Below, piece after piece: positions 8,590 to 18,243 of a stretch of 60,127 bases of DNA. The stretch covers positions 1 through 60,127 of the forward strand of contig CAKZPS010000010.1 of NCBI GenBank assembly GCA_937139415.1. Direction: 5' to 3'. Origin of the DNA: an uncultured bacterium. GTDB taxonomy: Bacteria; Atribacterota; Atribacteria; Atribacterales; Caldatribacteriaceae. Position 1 is the first letter of the stretch. Every line of letters begins with the position of its first letter. Made by a program: the position numbers and the translations under genes. The notes beneath the pieces were generated by a model. The model was given only the letters and a program-made list of their open reading frames with translations, was not told where the DNA came from and made no database searches.

Positions 8590-9624
8590 TCAGCTCTCCC
8601 GTATACGGAGTACTTTCGCCCCTCGGATGATTCCTGCTTTGAGTTCTTGAAGGGCTCGATTGGCCTCTGACAAGGGAAAGGTCTCTACTGTGGGCCGGAG
8701 AGGGATGGACACAGCCACCTCAAGAAATTCTTCCACGTCGCGGCGGGTGACGTTGGCCACACTCTGGATGGTTTTCTCCATCCACAGGTCTTGGGCGTAA
8801 TCGAGTTTTGCCAAAAACTCCCGGTCGGTTACCTCTTTACGAATAGCATTGATAATCAGCCTTCCTCCTCGCTCTAAACGGCGGAGCATCATCACCACCG
8901 GTTTCCAGGCCGGAGTAGTATCGATTACGAGTTGCGGAGAGCGGGGCGGGAGGTCTTCGAAATCCCCTGCCCATAGGGCGCCTAAGTCAAGGGCAAAAAG
9001 GCGTTCTCTCTCACTGCGGGTGAAGACAAGGAGGGGAGAGTGAGGATAGAGGTGACGGGCGGTTTGTAAGACGAGATGAGCCGAGGCCCCGAAACCAGAG
9101 AAAGCCAGAACTTCACCATCATGGAGATTGCCTAAGCGAAGGGCTCGATACCCTACTGCCCCGGCACAGAGGAGAGGGGCAGCTTCTTCGTCGGAGAAAG
9201 AGGCGGGGATAGGGTAGGCGAACGGTTCTCTAACCACGGCGTACTCTGCATATCCGCCGTGAGCATCTCGCCCGGTAGCCTTAAACTGGGCACAGAGATT
9301 TTCTCTCCCTTCTTGGCAGAAACGACATGCTCCGCAGGATGAGTGGATCCAGGCGATTCCCACCCGGTCTCCCACCGCAAAACGAGTAACTTTCTTTCCT
9401 TTCTCTACCACCTTTCCCACGATCTCGTGTCCCAACACGATAGGAAAGAGAGAGGGTGGAGTACGACCCTCAATTTCATCGAGCTCAGTCCGACACACGC
9501 CACATACCGATACCTCGACGAGAATTTCCTCTTCTTTTAAGGAAGGAAGGGGGAGGTGGAGAAGAGTAAGTGGTGTGGGATTTTCACGCATATCCTGAAC
9601 ACAAGGCAAAACCATCGCTTTCAT
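8590..9624 (-). CDS. Zinc-dependent alcohol dehydrogenase
   Basis: Medium-chain zinc alcohol dehydrogenase of about 344 residues. The catalytic zinc ligands are in VCGVCRTELDE and GHEIVG. The structural zinc cluster is CGACRFCQEGRENLC. The Rossmann-fold region reads SGFGASAHLVLQTA, a form typical of the subgroup with GFGASAH in place of the usual GxGxxG. It interconverts an alcohol and aldehyde with NAD(P); the substrate is unknown. I choose the ATG at 9624 because AGGGGG is six bases before it; an ATG at 9630 is also in frame. Confidence 0.92.
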   Translation of the reverse strand: MKAMVLPCVQDMRENPTPLTLLHLPLPSLKEEEILVEVSVCGVCRTELDEIEGRTPPSLFPIVLGHEIVGKVVEKGKKVTRFAVGDRVGIAWIHSSCGACRFCQEGRENLCAQFKATGRDAHGGYAEYAVVREPFAYPIPASFSDEEAAPLLCAGAVGYRALRLGNLHDGEVLAFSGFGASAHLVLQTARHLYPHSPLLVFTRSERERLFALDLGALWAGDFEDLPPRSPQLVIDTTPAWKPVVMMLRRLERGGRLIINAIRKEVTDREFLAKLDYAQDLWMEKTIQSVANVTRRDVEEFLEVAVSIPLRPTVETFPLSEANRALQELKAGIIRGAKVLRIRES

Positions 9625-9835
9625 AGGCATCCCCCTTTCATTGTACTATTTTGGAGCAGGAGGGAAAAGAGGTTCATGCAATCGATTTTTATGAATAAAC
9701 TTCGGCATCGAGGGAAACGGTTCTCTCTTGCGACGGGGCTTTTGAGAGGAAGGTAGTCGCTCATTCTCTCTACAAGTGGAAGGAGATGTTCCAAGTTGAG
9801 GGAATAAACGGGCGATTTTTTGGTCATTACCTAAC

Positions 9836-11191
9836 ATGAAAAGAGGAATAAGGTATGAGTGCATTCTTTTATTGACCACCCTTTTCCTCCTTACACTGGG
9901 GGGTGAGGTTTCCTTCGCTTCTTCCCGAACTCTCTTGTGGGTTCAGCTTCGGGATATCCCCGAGGTGGGTGCCGTAGAGTGGGGTTTAGCGAGTTTTGTG
10001 AGGCGGGCGCTGCGAGAGGCACAAAGGAGAGAGGTGGAATGGGTAGTCTTTGAGATTGACACCCTTGGCGGCCGAGTGGATGCGATGCTTTTCATCAAAG
10101 ACCTCATCTTTCAATCCCCCTTGCGAACCGTGGCTTTCGTGAATTCCAAAGCCTGGTCGGCAGGGGTATTTGTGGCGCTCTCCTGTGAAAAGATTTTCAT
10201 GACTCCCGATGCGAGCATGGGGGCGAGCGAACCTCGCCCCTTAGGAGAGGGAGAGAAGCCCGATCCGAAGACGGTATCGGCCCTTCGGGGGCAAATCGAA
10301 GCCTTAGCCCAGGCACGAGGTCGAAACCCACGGGTTTTTGCCGCCATGGTGGATCGGAGCGTGGAAATCGAGGAGTTGAAGGAAAAGGATACCCTCTTGA
10401 CCCTTTCCGCGTACCGGGCCCTGGAATGGGGCGTTATCGACGGAATTTCGGCAAACGAGCGAGAACTCCTTGAGAAGTTGGGTTTTGAGGGAGAAATGAT
10501 CCGGCTTACCCCCTCCTGGTCTGAGACTTTGGCTCGATTTTTGACCCATCCGGCGATCGTTCCCTTACTCCTCTTACTCGCTTTTGGAGGAATTTTCCTT
10601 GAAGTGATGACTCCTGGTTTTGGGGTGCCCGGCGTGGTGGGGATCGTGGCCTTCCTCCTCTTTTTCGGTGGGCGATATGTAGCTGGTTTGGCAGGATGGG
10701 AGCCTCTTTTACTCTTTTCGGTGGGGGTGATATTGCTGGCTGTAGAATTATTGGTTCTTCCTGGCTTTGGGGTGGTGGGAATCTCGGGGATTGTTGCCTT
10801 AGCCCTTTCTCTGTACTTGGTGCTCCGACCGACTCGCCTTCTCTTTCGCGAGGTGGTTTTCTTTGAGATACTCTTTTACCTTGCCCTCATGGGAGGAGTA
10901 TTCCTCATAGGTCTTTTCTTTCTGCCCAATAACCCCATCTGGAAGAAATTGGGGTTACAAGCACAGAGCCCTCCCCAGGGCGAAGAGGGTTCGTCGCCGT
11001 ATGCTTTCCTCGTGGAGAAAGAAGGGGTAGCGAAAACCATCCTGCGTCCGGCCGGAGTAGTGGAGATAGAGGGGGAGCGCTACGATGTTTTGAGTAGCGG
11101 AGAATTCGTTCGGGTGGGCGAATGGGTGGTGGTTCAAGAAGTACGGGGGAACAAAATTTTGGTCCGCAAGAAGGAAGGGGGAGAAAAATGA
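9836..11191 (+). CDS. nfeD: NfeD-type membrane serine protease
   Basis: Long-form NfeD, 451 residues. It has a signal segment (about 9-28) followed by a ClpP-fold protease domain (about 30-240) with the motif [10 protein letters not shown] and the nucleophile Ser108 in [12 protein letters not shown]. Next are four or five transmembrane helices (about 220-365) and a C-terminal NfeD/OB-fold domain (about 385-445, [16 protein letters not shown]). Known relatives cleave hydrophobic stomatin C-termini and act with flotillin-like proteins. The stop overlaps the start of floA as ATGA, and the pair is the usual nfeD-floA operon. Confidence 0.93.
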   Translation: MKRGIRYECILLLTTLFLLTLGGEVSFASSRTLLWVQLRDIPEVGAVEWGLASFVRRALREAQRREVEWVVFEIDTLGGRVDAMLFIKDLIFQSPLRTVAFVNSKAWSAGVFVALSCEKIFMTPDASMGASEPRPLGEGEKPDPKTVSALRGQIEALAQARGRNPRVFAAMVDRSVEIEELKEKDTLLTLSAYRALEWGVIDGISANERELLEKLGFEGEMIRLTPSWSETLARFLTHPAIVPLLLLLAFGGIFLEVMTPGFGVPGVVGIVAFLLFFGGRYVAGLAGWEPLLLFSVGVILLAVELLVLPGFGVVGISGIVALALSLYLVLRPTRLLFREVVFFEILFYLALMGGVFLIGLFFLPNNPIWKKLGLQAQSPPQGEEGSSPYAFLVEKEGVAKTILRPAGVVEIEGERYDVLSSGEFVRVGEWVVVQEVRGNKILVRKKEGGEK

Positions 11192-12162
11192 GCTTCGGGG
11201 CTTATCTCTTTCCGGCGGTGGTGATCCTCATCGTGGTAGTGGTTTTCTTCACCTTGGTGCCCCTTGGTTTATGGATTTCAGCCTTGGCGGCAGGAGTACG
11301 AGTGAGCATTCTCACCCTCATCGGTATGAAGTTGCGCAGGGTTCCTCCGGCGCAGATTATTCTTCCTTTCATCAAAGCGACCAAGGCCGGTCTCAAGCTC
11401 GACATTGCCGCCTTAGAAGCTCACTACCTGGCGGGAGGAAACGTGGATCGGGTGGTCATTGCGCTCATTGCTGCTGAGAGGGCTAATCTCCCCCTCTCTT
11501 TTCAAAAGAGCTGTGCCATTGACTTGGCCGGTCGAAATGTGCTCGAAGCGGTGCAAATGAGTGTCCTTCCTAAGGTGATTGAAACTCCGATTGTGGCTGC
11601 GGTAGCGAAAGACGGGATTGAGCTCAAGGTGAAGGCTCGGGTAACGGTTCGTACCAATATTGATCGCTTGATCGGGGGAGCTACCGAAGCGACGGTTATC
11701 GCCCGAGTAGGGGAAGGAATCGTCACTACCATCGGTTCTTCTCAGAACCATAAGGAAGTTCTCGAGAACCCCGATGCTATCTCCAAAACCGTTCTCGATA
11801 AAGGCTTAGATACGGGGACGGCGTTTGAAATCCTCTCCATCGATATCGCCGACATCGACGTAGGGGAGAATATCGGGGCGAGACTACAAACCGATCAGGC
11901 CGAAGCCGATAAGCGGGTTGCTCAAGCCAAAGCCGAGGAACGCAGAGCGCTGGCCATTGCTCGGGAACAAGAGATGAAAGCTTATACTCAGGAAATGCGC
12001 GCCAAAGTGGTGGAAAGAGAAGCTGAAATTCCCCAGGCCATTGCCTTTGCTCTGCGGGAGGGAAAGTTAGGAGTGCTCGATTACTACGCTCTCCAAAATC
12101 TCCAGGCGGATACCGAGATGCGAAAAAAGTTAGGAGGGGAGGGAAAAAAAGAGAATGAGTGA
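11188..12162 (+). CDS. floA: Flotillin-like protein FloA
   Basis: Membrane-microdomain scaffold of 324 residues. The N-terminal hydrophobic segment (about 8-35) is followed by the FloA signature ([13 protein letters not shown], then the SPFH-like region) and an Ala/Glu-rich coiled region [21 protein letters not shown] near 230-265. The start at 11188 is fixed by the ATGA overlap with nfeD; the frame opens 66 bases earlier without homology. Its partner is the NfeD protease just upstream. Confidence 0.95.
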   Translation: MSFGAYLFPAVVILIVVVVFFTLVPLGLWISALAAGVRVSILTLIGMKLRRVPPAQIILPFIKATKAGLKLDIAALEAHYLAGGNVDRVVIALIAAERANLPLSFQKSCAIDLAGRNVLEAVQMSVLPKVIETPIVAAVAKDGIELKVKARVTVRTNIDRLIGGATEATVIARVGEGIVTTIGSSQNHKEVLENPDAISKTVLDKGLDTGTAFEILSIDIADIDVGENIGARLQTDQAEADKRVAQAKAEERRALAIAREQEMKAYTQEMRAKVVEREAEIPQAIAFALREGKLGVLDYYALQNLQADTEMRKKLGGEGKKENE

Positions 12163-12343
12163 TGACGAGAATTTGATCTCTAAAATCACCCAAGATTTTT
12201 CTTCCTTTTACCTCTTTTATGAACTCTTTTCTCTGCCGGTAGCGCGGAAAAGGCACCCCTTTTTCCGCCTCCATCCGGTAAAGCCATTGTCAATACAGTT
12301 TTTCCCCACTCTTACTTTAGAAGAGATGCGCAAGGGTCTTTAA
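12155..12343 (+). CDS. Small ORF coupled to floA, unknown
   Basis: Open frame of 62 codons whose ATG overlaps the end of floA. A strong AGGAGGGGAGGG element lies about ten bases upstream. The product begins [15 protein letters not shown] and ends [10 protein letters not shown], and I recognise no domain. It ends ten bases before a terminator hairpin, so it fits inside the floA transcript. Coding status rests on the overlap and ribosome-binding site only. Confidence 0.35.
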   Translation: MSDDENLISKITQDFSSFYLFYELFSLPVARKRHPFFRLHPVKPLSIQFFPTLTLEEMRKGL

Positions 12344-12353
12344 AAGGGGGAAG

Positions 12354-12379
12354 CCTCCCCATCTTTCAAGATGGGGAGG
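12354..12379. terminator. Hairpin terminator between floA unit and convergent mcp
   Basis: Perfect inverted repeat CCTCCCCATCT / AGATGGGGAGG with a four-base loop, placed between two convergent genes. The T-run is modest on either side (CTTCCCCCTTTT on the minus side), so it may serve both directions. Confidence 0.7.
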
Positions 12380-12385
12380 AAAGGC

Positions 12386-14578
12386 TTATATTTGGAATAC
12401 ACTCACCGTCTTCTGCAATTCTTCCGCTAATTTGGCCAGTGACGAAGTAGCGGAGGTGATTTCCTCGAGAGAAGCACTCTGTTCCTCGGTTGAAGCGGAT
12501 ACTTCTTCGGAGGAGGCGGCGTTTTCTTCGGCCACGGCGGCGATAGAAGCCGCCTTTTCAGTGATTTCGTTAATTGAGGTGGTTATTTGTTCTACGGCTT
12601 CAGCAACTTGAGTTGTAACTGTGGTATTTTCTTCCTGTACCCGCGAGAGTTCTTTTTGGGCTTGGTCGAGGATATAGGCAGAAGAGGCGATTTGTGCGAT
12701 ATTTTCAATCACTTTTTGAATGGATTGCAGAATTTGATCGAAACTTTGCGCCACAATCTCTCCCTTTTCAACACCTGCCTGGACTTCCCCTTGGGCACTT
12801 TCCATATTTTTCACAACCATTTGGGTATCTTGTTGAATTTCGTTAATTAAAGAGGCAATCTGCTGTGCCGCTTGAGCCGAACCCTCGGCAAGTTTACGTA
12901 CTTCCTCTGCAACCACGGCAAAGCCCCTTCCTGCCTCTCCTGCTCTTGCTGCTTCAATAGCAGCGTTTAAGGCGAGAAGATTGGTTTGTTCGGCAAATCC
13001 CGAGATTACATCCACGATCTTGCTGATTTCTTGAGAGCGCTCCTCTAAGGTAGCGATACTCTGAGCTACTCCCTGGGTGGCTTGGGAAATAGCAGTAATT
13101 CCATTCATGAGCATTTGGAGAAGTTCTTGTCCTCTGAGGGTTTCTTTTCCTGCTTCTTCACCAGTTTGGGTGGCCTTATCGATTTCTCCTCTGATACGGA
13201 GTAGGGCTTGGGTGTTGACCTCTAAGCTGTTTTTCATGGTGGTATTCAGATGTTCCAAGTTTTCTTTGGTTTTCTGTCTCACGTTTTGAGCCATTTTGGC
13301 AATACCTTCAATGTGCAGACTCAAGGTTTGTAATTCCTCTCCTTGACGATTAGAGCCCTCGGCAACCTGCGTCATAGTTTTGGCGATTTCTTGGGTGATT
13401 GCAGATACCTCTTCAACGGCAGCCGAGAGTTCTTCACTTGCAGTAGCAAGCTGGGTAGAAACGCTGAGCGTATTTCCCACCAATTCGTGGAAATTCTTCA
13501 CCATGCTTTGGAAGGAATTGACTAAAAGACCAACTTCGTCTTGACTCCGACGCTCCTCGAAAGTGATACGAAGGTCTCCTTGAGATGCTTTTTGCAGAGC
13601 TTGGGCAACTTTTCGAATCGGTAAAGCTAAGGAAGAAGCGATTTGAAGCGAGAAGAGTACTACTGCAACGACGGTAACGGCTGCGAGTATCAAAATGAGT
13701 CGGATCATCTTGACCACCGGTTCACGGAGTTCGGCAAGAGGGGCAACTGCAGCGATGCGCCACTCTTTGAAGTTTACTTCAGAAAAATGTCCGTATGGTT
13801 TAAGAGTTTGGAAAAAGACAATACGTTCTACTCCTTGAAAAGAGTACCGGAGCACTCCCTCCTTATTTTTAGTAAGTTTCTCGTCAATCTGCTGTAAGCT
13901 TGACTCTACTGCAGCAAGACTTTTCCCAACCAAATTTTGATCAGGGTGAAGAATAATCATTTTTTTCGCAGCATCATAGAGATAGGGGTAGCCAGTTTTG
14001 AGAATGTGGATGTCTTCCGCAATATTCTGATAAAATTTCTCTAAGTCGAGCCGGGTAGTGACTACTCCTTGCAATTGTCCTTCTTGATCGTATACCGGTG
14101 TGCTACAATTAATCACGTACGCTCCGAGATCGATGGATTTACGGATGTCAGAGAGGTAAGTTTTTCCTTCTTTGGCAGAGGCTTGGAACCATTCCGTTTG
14201 GCTTTTATCTTCACCGAGATTGTTTCCGTGGGAGTCGGCTACTTGCACTCCTTGACTGTTGGCAAAAGAAGCAGAGGAAAAGAGCGGGTTCCTTTCTATG
14301 AATTCCCTAAGTATGGTAGATTTTGCCTCATCACCCGAGGTTTTTCCTAAGGATTCAGAGAGGAGCAAGGTTGCCTCAGTCACGTCATGAAGAGTTTTCA
14401 TCACATACTTTCCCAGACTTGCAGTCAAATTTCTTCCGTTTTCTAATTCTCTTGCGGTGATGGTTTGGTCGAAACGAGTAATTCCACTGTATACGACGAT
14501 CAAAAATGGTATTAGAGCAAAAACCAGAAAGAACGCCAAAAATTTCCCACGCAAATCTAAACTGATGGTTTTAGCCAT
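12386..14578 (-). CDS. Methyl-accepting chemotaxis protein with Cache sensor
   Basis: Transmembrane chemoreceptor of 730 residues. TM1 is at about 9-32 and a periplasmic dCache-type sensor spans about 35-300 (with [19 protein letters not shown]). TM2 is at about 305-330, followed by HAMP ([20 protein letters not shown]) and a long signalling helix bundle. The conserved hairpin tip is intact: [32 protein letters not shown] and onward, given here only as a region near residues 520-560. The start at 14578 has AAAGGAGGA upstream; the frame extends upstream without homology. No che or flagellar genes are in the window. Confidence 0.93.
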   Translation of the reverse strand: MAKTISLDLRGKFLAFFLVFALIPFLIVVYSGITRFDQTITARELENGRNLTASLGKYVMKTLHDVTEATLLLSESLGKTSGDEAKSTILREFIERNPLFSSASFANSQGVQVADSHGNNLGEDKSQTEWFQASAKEGKTYLSDIRKSIDLGAYVINCSTPVYDQEGQLQGVVTTRLDLEKFYQNIAEDIHILKTGYPYLYDAAKKMIILHPDQNLVGKSLAAVESSLQQIDEKLTKNKEGVLRYSFQGVERIVFFQTLKPYGHFSEVNFKEWRIAAVAPLAELREPVVKMIRLILILAAVTVVAVVLFSLQIASSLALPIRKVAQALQKASQGDLRITFEERRSQDEVGLLVNSFQSMVKNFHELVGNTLSVSTQLATASEELSAAVEEVSAITQEIAKTMTQVAEGSNRQGEELQTLSLHIEGIAKMAQNVRQKTKENLEHLNTTMKNSLEVNTQALLRIRGEIDKATQTGEEAGKETLRGQELLQMLMNGITAISQATQGVAQSIATLEERSQEISKIVDVISGFAEQTNLLALNAAIEAARAGEAGRGFAVVAEEVRKLAEGSAQAAQQIASLINEIQQDTQMVVKNMESAQGEVQAGVEKGEIVAQSFDQILQSIQKVIENIAQIASSAYILDQAQKELSRVQEENTTVTTQVAEAVEQITTSINEITEKAASIAAVAEENAASSEEVSASTEEQSASLEEITSATSSLAKLAEELQKTVSVFQI

Positions 14579-14998
14579 TTGTTTATCCTCCTTTTCGTGG
14601 CATTGACTCCTGTATGACAGGTAGTTAATGATCTTTTTCCTTGATATTCGTTTCTTGTGAAGGTAGCGCAAAATGATAGCGCCAGAGAATGTTTTATGAA
14701 TCCCTTGATTGGATTTTCCGAAATGGGGATCGTCTCGTTAGGGTAAGCTCATTCAGTCAATTTCTATTTACTCCATAGGAGGTGTTTGTCGAGAAAAGAG
14801 TAAAAAGGCTTATCCGCATCCATCGAAGATTGTTTTTCCCTTCGGAATGGGAGAGAAAAGAATATAGAAGACGCGAGAGGAAGTTTGAGCGCTGGAGTTG
14901 TAGGGTTGCTCATTTAAGGTTGGGTAATACCAGGTGTTGCCGTAAAGTTGTCGATCCTGTGATAAGTCAGGTGATGAAAGTTTTTGGGTCATTCTCCT

Positions 14999-15268
14999 TC
15001 ACACCCCTTCCAAGGTTTTTTCTAATATATCGGCATTTTTGACAATTTCTTTAGAGGTAAAGAAGGAAGATTGTTCAATTCTTGCTTCTTTCTCCCACCA
15101 ACCAATGAGATCGGCTTGATGCAGGGGTAAAACGAAAAACGCAAGGCAGGGAGGGTGCTCCCAGGAGAGGAGAGACAATTTTTCCCGAGGGACACACACC
15201 CATGAAGCGAGTACTCTTTCACCGAGAACGGAGTTTTTCGGGGTTCTGTTCCTTCGCTCTCCTGTGTA
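14999..15268 (-). pseudogene. Possible gene remnant
   Basis: Open minus-strand frame of about 89 codons bounded by a stop at 15269-15271. Its conceptual product has protein-like composition, for example WVCVPREKLSLLSW, FFVLPLHQADLIGWWEKEA and SKEIVKNADILEKTL. A GTG at 15199 would give 66 residues. I do not recognise a family. It could be the 3-prime end of a decayed gene or a small real gene. Confidence 0.22.
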
Positions 15269-15282
15269 TTATTCGATATCGC

Positions 15283-15315
15283 ATTTTTGCCTATTTTTGG
15301 GGATGAGGCAAAAAT
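15283..15315. repeat. Perfect 10-base inverted repeat
   Basis: ATTTTTGCCT and AGGCAAAAAT are separated by 13 bases. It lies in the gene-poor region and could be an operator or a weak hairpin. It is not next to an obvious gene end. Confidence 0.5.
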
Positions 15316-15479
15316 GGAGTGATTTGTCCATAAGTACCGTTCCATAAAGAGCACTTCTGTCGAAAAAACGACTCTCCATCGTAACTACTTGGAGAAAAAG
15401 TACTTCTTAAGGATTAGAATAAAAGAGGAGAGGATGAATCTCTTTTCCTTTTCGCCGAGGAATTGGGAAACAAAGACCC

Positions 15480-16046
15480 CTATTTATAGTTCACCACTTT
15501 TTCTTTCGGTTTCCGGGGTGAGGCAGAAGACACAGCATCCACCTTTTCATCTACTCTCCCGATGCGTAAGAGTGCAATCACCCGGTAACCTTCGGGGATA
15601 TCCAGTTCTTGGCGGATCCTCTCTACATTCCCTACCGGGCTTGTGTAGATACGGGCGCCTAATCCCAGACTTTGGGCAGCAAGGTACATGTTTTCTACTG
15701 CCAGGGCGCAGTCAAAGTCAACGTTGATTCCCTCTCTTTCTCCATCTTCCCCCGAGACGATAATAATGAGGTTACCTTTAGGAATTCCTCGCATGATCTT
15801 TCCTACGAGTTCTACATCTCTCACCACGGTGAATTTCCAGGGCTGAAGGTTTCGTGCGCTGGGGGCTTTAATCCCTGCTTCAATGATTTGTTCCAATGCT
15901 TCCTCGCTCACTTCTCCACTCGAAAAAGCGCGGGCAGAGTAACTCTTGAGGATTAAGTCTACAACGCTATTTTGTGCTTGAGATGGGAAAGGAGCAATCG
16001 TAACAATCATTGCTAAGATGGATACTAAAAGAATAGCTTTTTTCAT
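15480..16046 (-). CDS. Nitroreductase-family protein with signal peptide
   Basis: FMN-dependent nitroreductase fold, 188 residues. The first 25 residues form a clear signal peptide (KKAILLVSILAMIVTIAPFPSQAQ). The FMN-binding start of the mature domain is SYSARAFSSGEVS, then IKAPSARNLQPWKFTVV, and near the C-terminus the LGLGARIYTSP element. It is short compared with typical members. The start at 16046 is chosen because AAGGAGG sits seven bases upstream; a TTG at 16052 is also in frame. Export of a nitroreductase is unusual; see findings. The reductant and substrate are unknown. Confidence 0.85.
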   Translation of the reverse strand: MKKAILLVSILAMIVTIAPFPSQAQNSVVDLILKSYSARAFSSGEVSEEALEQIIEAGIKAPSARNLQPWKFTVVRDVELVGKIMRGIPKGNLIIIVSGEDGEREGINVDFDCALAVENMYLAAQSLGLGARIYTSPVGNVERIRQELDIPEGYRVIALLRIGRVDEKVDAVSSASPRKPKEKVVNYK

Positions 16047-16232
16047 CTCCAAACCTCCTTAGGTCCTTTTTTCACACTATATATTATCACCTCTTTTGTT
16101 TCGATAGTTCCCGGGGGAGAAGGAAACTATTGGTCCTCAATCGAGTAAGCTCCTTTTCTTTTGAACGTTCATGGGGAGTGAGGCGCTGAGGAGCGAAATT
16201 TTTTCCTAAGATTTTTTCCCAATGTATTGAAA

Positions 16233-17465
16233 ATGATGGGGGAAATGCATATACTTCACACGAACTCCATAACTGCGGAGTTACTCCTTGAGGGCGTAGG
16301 TGATTTTAGGGCGATGGAAAGAAGAGCAAGGGTCTTAGAGAAAACTATTCCGGTGAGTGAAGAGCTGGTTGTCAATTTGGTGAAACGATATGGGACACCT
16401 CTTTTCCTTATTTTGGGGGAAAGGATAGCGCGCAACTACGCTGCCTTTCAAGAGTTTTTCCCTGGGGTAGAGATTTTTTACGCCGTGAAGGCTAATCCTC
16501 ATCCCCTGATTTTAGAGATGCTTGCCCGGTGGGGATCCTCGTTTGATGTTGCCTCAGCGCAAGAAATCGCCCTCATTTTAGAGCATGGAGTAGCGGCAGA
16601 ACGAATGATTTTTGCCAATACCATTAAGAAGAAAGAGGCTCTGCAGTACGCGCGAGAGAAACATATCCGCCTCCTCACCTATGATAATGAAGCAGAACTC
16701 TATAAAATCCGTACCTTTTACCCTGAAGCGGATTTAGTATTGCGCCTCAAGGTTCCCACTTTGGGGAGCCGCATCGACCTCTCCTATAAGTTTGGTGTCG
16801 AACCGGAGGAAGCAATGTATCTCTTGCGTTTGGCGAAGAGTTTGGGTCTTCGTACCGTGGGGTTGAGCTTCCATGTCGGTTCTCCCTGTCATAACCCTGA
16901 TAACTACCGTCGTTCCTTAGAGATGGTGAAAGTCATCCTCAACGACAGCGCGCGGGAAGGCATTTCTCTCTCTCTGGTGGATATTGGAGGGGGATTTCCG
17001 CTCCATACCTACTATGCCGAGGGAGAAGAAGCCAGCGTGGAGTACATGGGTGAAACCGTCTATCCCCTCCTCAAGCCCTTCATGGCCCGAGGGTATCGAG
17101 TCATTGCCGAACCGGGCCGAGGAATTGTGGGGAATGCTTGTCTTCTGGTGACCAGAGTCATTGGCAAGGCAGTCCATTCGGGGAGAGTCTGGTATTACCT
17201 GGATGACGGATTGTATGGAACTTTTTCCGCCATTCCCTTTGATAAAGCGAGTTTTACCTTTCACACCCTTCACAATGGAGAAGAAAAGATCCCTTGCGTT
17301 TTGGCAGGGCCGACCTGTGATTCTCTCGATGTGATTGCCGAAGGAGTCTTCTTGCCCTCCTTAGAGATCGATGATTTGATTCTCGTCCCTAACATCGGAG
17401 CGTACTCGCTCGCCTCGGCGACCAACTTTAACGGTTTTGAGAAACCGAGGGTACTCGTGGTGTAG
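16233..17465 (+). CDS. Ornithine/lysine-type (group IV, alanine-racemase-fold) PLP decarboxylase
   Basis: Fold-type III PLP decarboxylase of about 410 residues. The PLP lysine is in FYAVKANPHP, the phosphate-binding elements are DIGGGFP and EPGRGIVG, the catalytic cysteine is in GPTCDSLDVI, and the C-terminal aromatic loop is GAYSLASATNFNGF. These match ornithine/lysine decarboxylases better than diaminopimelate or arginine decarboxylases. The expected product is putrescine or cadaverine. The start is uncertain: no good ribosome-binding site precedes the ATG at 16233, and an ATG at 16314 would give a family-typical 383 residues. Confidence 0.88.
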   Translation: MMGEMHILHTNSITAELLLEGVGDFRAMERRARVLEKTIPVSEELVVNLVKRYGTPLFLILGERIARNYAAFQEFFPGVEIFYAVKANPHPLILEMLARWGSSFDVASAQEIALILEHGVAAERMIFANTIKKKEALQYAREKHIRLLTYDNEAELYKIRTFYPEADLVLRLKVPTLGSRIDLSYKFGVEPEEAMYLLRLAKSLGLRTVGLSFHVGSPCHNPDNYRRSLEMVKVILNDSAREGISLSLVDIGGGFPLHTYYAEGEEASVEYMGETVYPLLKPFMARGYRVIAEPGRGIVGNACLLVTRVIGKAVHSGRVWYYLDDGLYGTFSAIPFDKASFTFHTLHNGEEKIPCVLAGPTCDSLDVIAEGVFLPSLEIDDLILVPNIGAYSLASATNFNGFEKPRVLVV

Positions 17466-17467
17466 TG

Positions 17468-17476
17468 TGATATAAT
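17468..17476 (+). promoter_or_regulatory. Extended -10 promoter of the sufCB operon
   Basis: TGATATAAT, a perfect extended -10 (TGnTATAAT), lies in the short gap after the decarboxylase stop and about 27 bases before the sufC start. No good -35 hexamer is seen, as is usual for extended -10 promoters. Confidence 0.6.
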
Positions 17477-17502
17477 GAAAGTACCCTGTGCTGAAGGTGA
17501 AG

Positions 17503-18243
17503 ACCGTGTTGAAAGTTGAAAAGTTGCACGTGGCGGTAGGTGAACATTTGGTTCTCCAAGGAGTTGACTTAGAAATCCACGATGGAGAAGTCCACGTACT
17601 TCTCGGACCGAATGGGGTAGGGAAGACCACTCTCCTCATGGCTATTATGGGTGTTCCGGGGTATGAGGTGGTTTCCGGAAAAATCCTCTTCCAGGGAGAA
17701 GATCTCGTTCCCCTATCGATGGAAGAGCGGGCAAAAAGAGGGATCGGTATGGCGTTTCAGAAAATGCCTCCGGTACGGGGAATTTCTTTGCAGACCATGG
17801 GTGAAATCATCCTCAAAACTCATGGGCACGATGGGACGGTACATCTTGAAGAAGAAGCGGAACGGCTGAACTGTTCCTATCTCCTTCCTCGCGAGATCGG
17901 TATCGGTTTTTCCGGTGGGGAGGCGAAACGGGCTGAACTCTTGCAACTCCTCTGGCAACGCCCCTTATTTTCTATGGTTGATGAGCCCGAATCCGGAGTG
18001 GATCTCGACAATATCACCCTGGTTGGTAAAGCCTTGCGGGAGCTCTTTGAGCGGGAGCAGGTGAGGACCAAGAAGCGTTCTGGTCTTGTGATCACCCATA
18101 CCGGGTACATTCTCGAGTACTTGAACGCCGATCGGGGACATGTGCTCATGGAAGGACGGATTGTTTGTAGCGGAAACCCCCGAGACCTTTTCGAAGACAT
18201 TCGGGTCAAAGGGTACGGTGAATGTCTGAGGTGTGAACGATGA
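17503..18243 (+). CDS. sufC: Fe-S cluster assembly ATPase SufC (SMS-type)
   Basis: ABC ATPase of about 246 residues that drives the SufB scaffold. Walker A is LGPNGVGKTTLL, the signature is the SufC-specific GFSGGEAKRAELLQLL, and the Walker B is SMVDEPESGVDLDN. The Q-loop is MAFQKMPPV. It lacks a transmembrane partner and is followed by a single SufB/SufD-family gene with a four-base overlap, the minimal SufCB (SMS) arrangement common in archaea and anaerobic bacteria. The start may be GTG 17503 or TTG 17506, both after AAGGTGA. Confidence 0.93.
   Translation, partial: TVLKVEKLHVAVGEHLVLQGVDLEIHDGEVHVLLGPNGVGKTTLLMAIMGVPGYEVVSGKILFQGEDLVPLSMEERAKRGIGMAFQKMPPVRGISLQTMGEIILKTHGHDGTVHLEEEAERLNCSYLLPREIGIGFSGGEAKRAELLQLLWQRPLFSMVDEPESGVDLDNITLVGKALRELFEREQVRTKKRSGLVITHTGYILEYLNADRGHVLMEGRIVCSGNPRDLFEDIRVKGYGECLRCER

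Larger units (their letters stand above)
14579..15479. other. Intergenic region of about 900 bases, no clear gene
   Basis: Between the chemoreceptor and the exported nitroreductase. It contains short open frames on both strands, but none has a recognisable domain. The two that look least random are a minus-strand frame at 14999-15268 and a short minus-strand frame at 14810-14992 that starts just after it. A strong inverted repeat is at 15283-15315. The region may be decayed coding DNA or a long control region. Confidence 0.4.

Noticed and set aside
14782-15042. 86-codon plus-strand frame in the gene-poor gap
   Set aside because: Arg-rich and aperiodic product, with the ribosome-binding site too close to the GTG; not protein-like.
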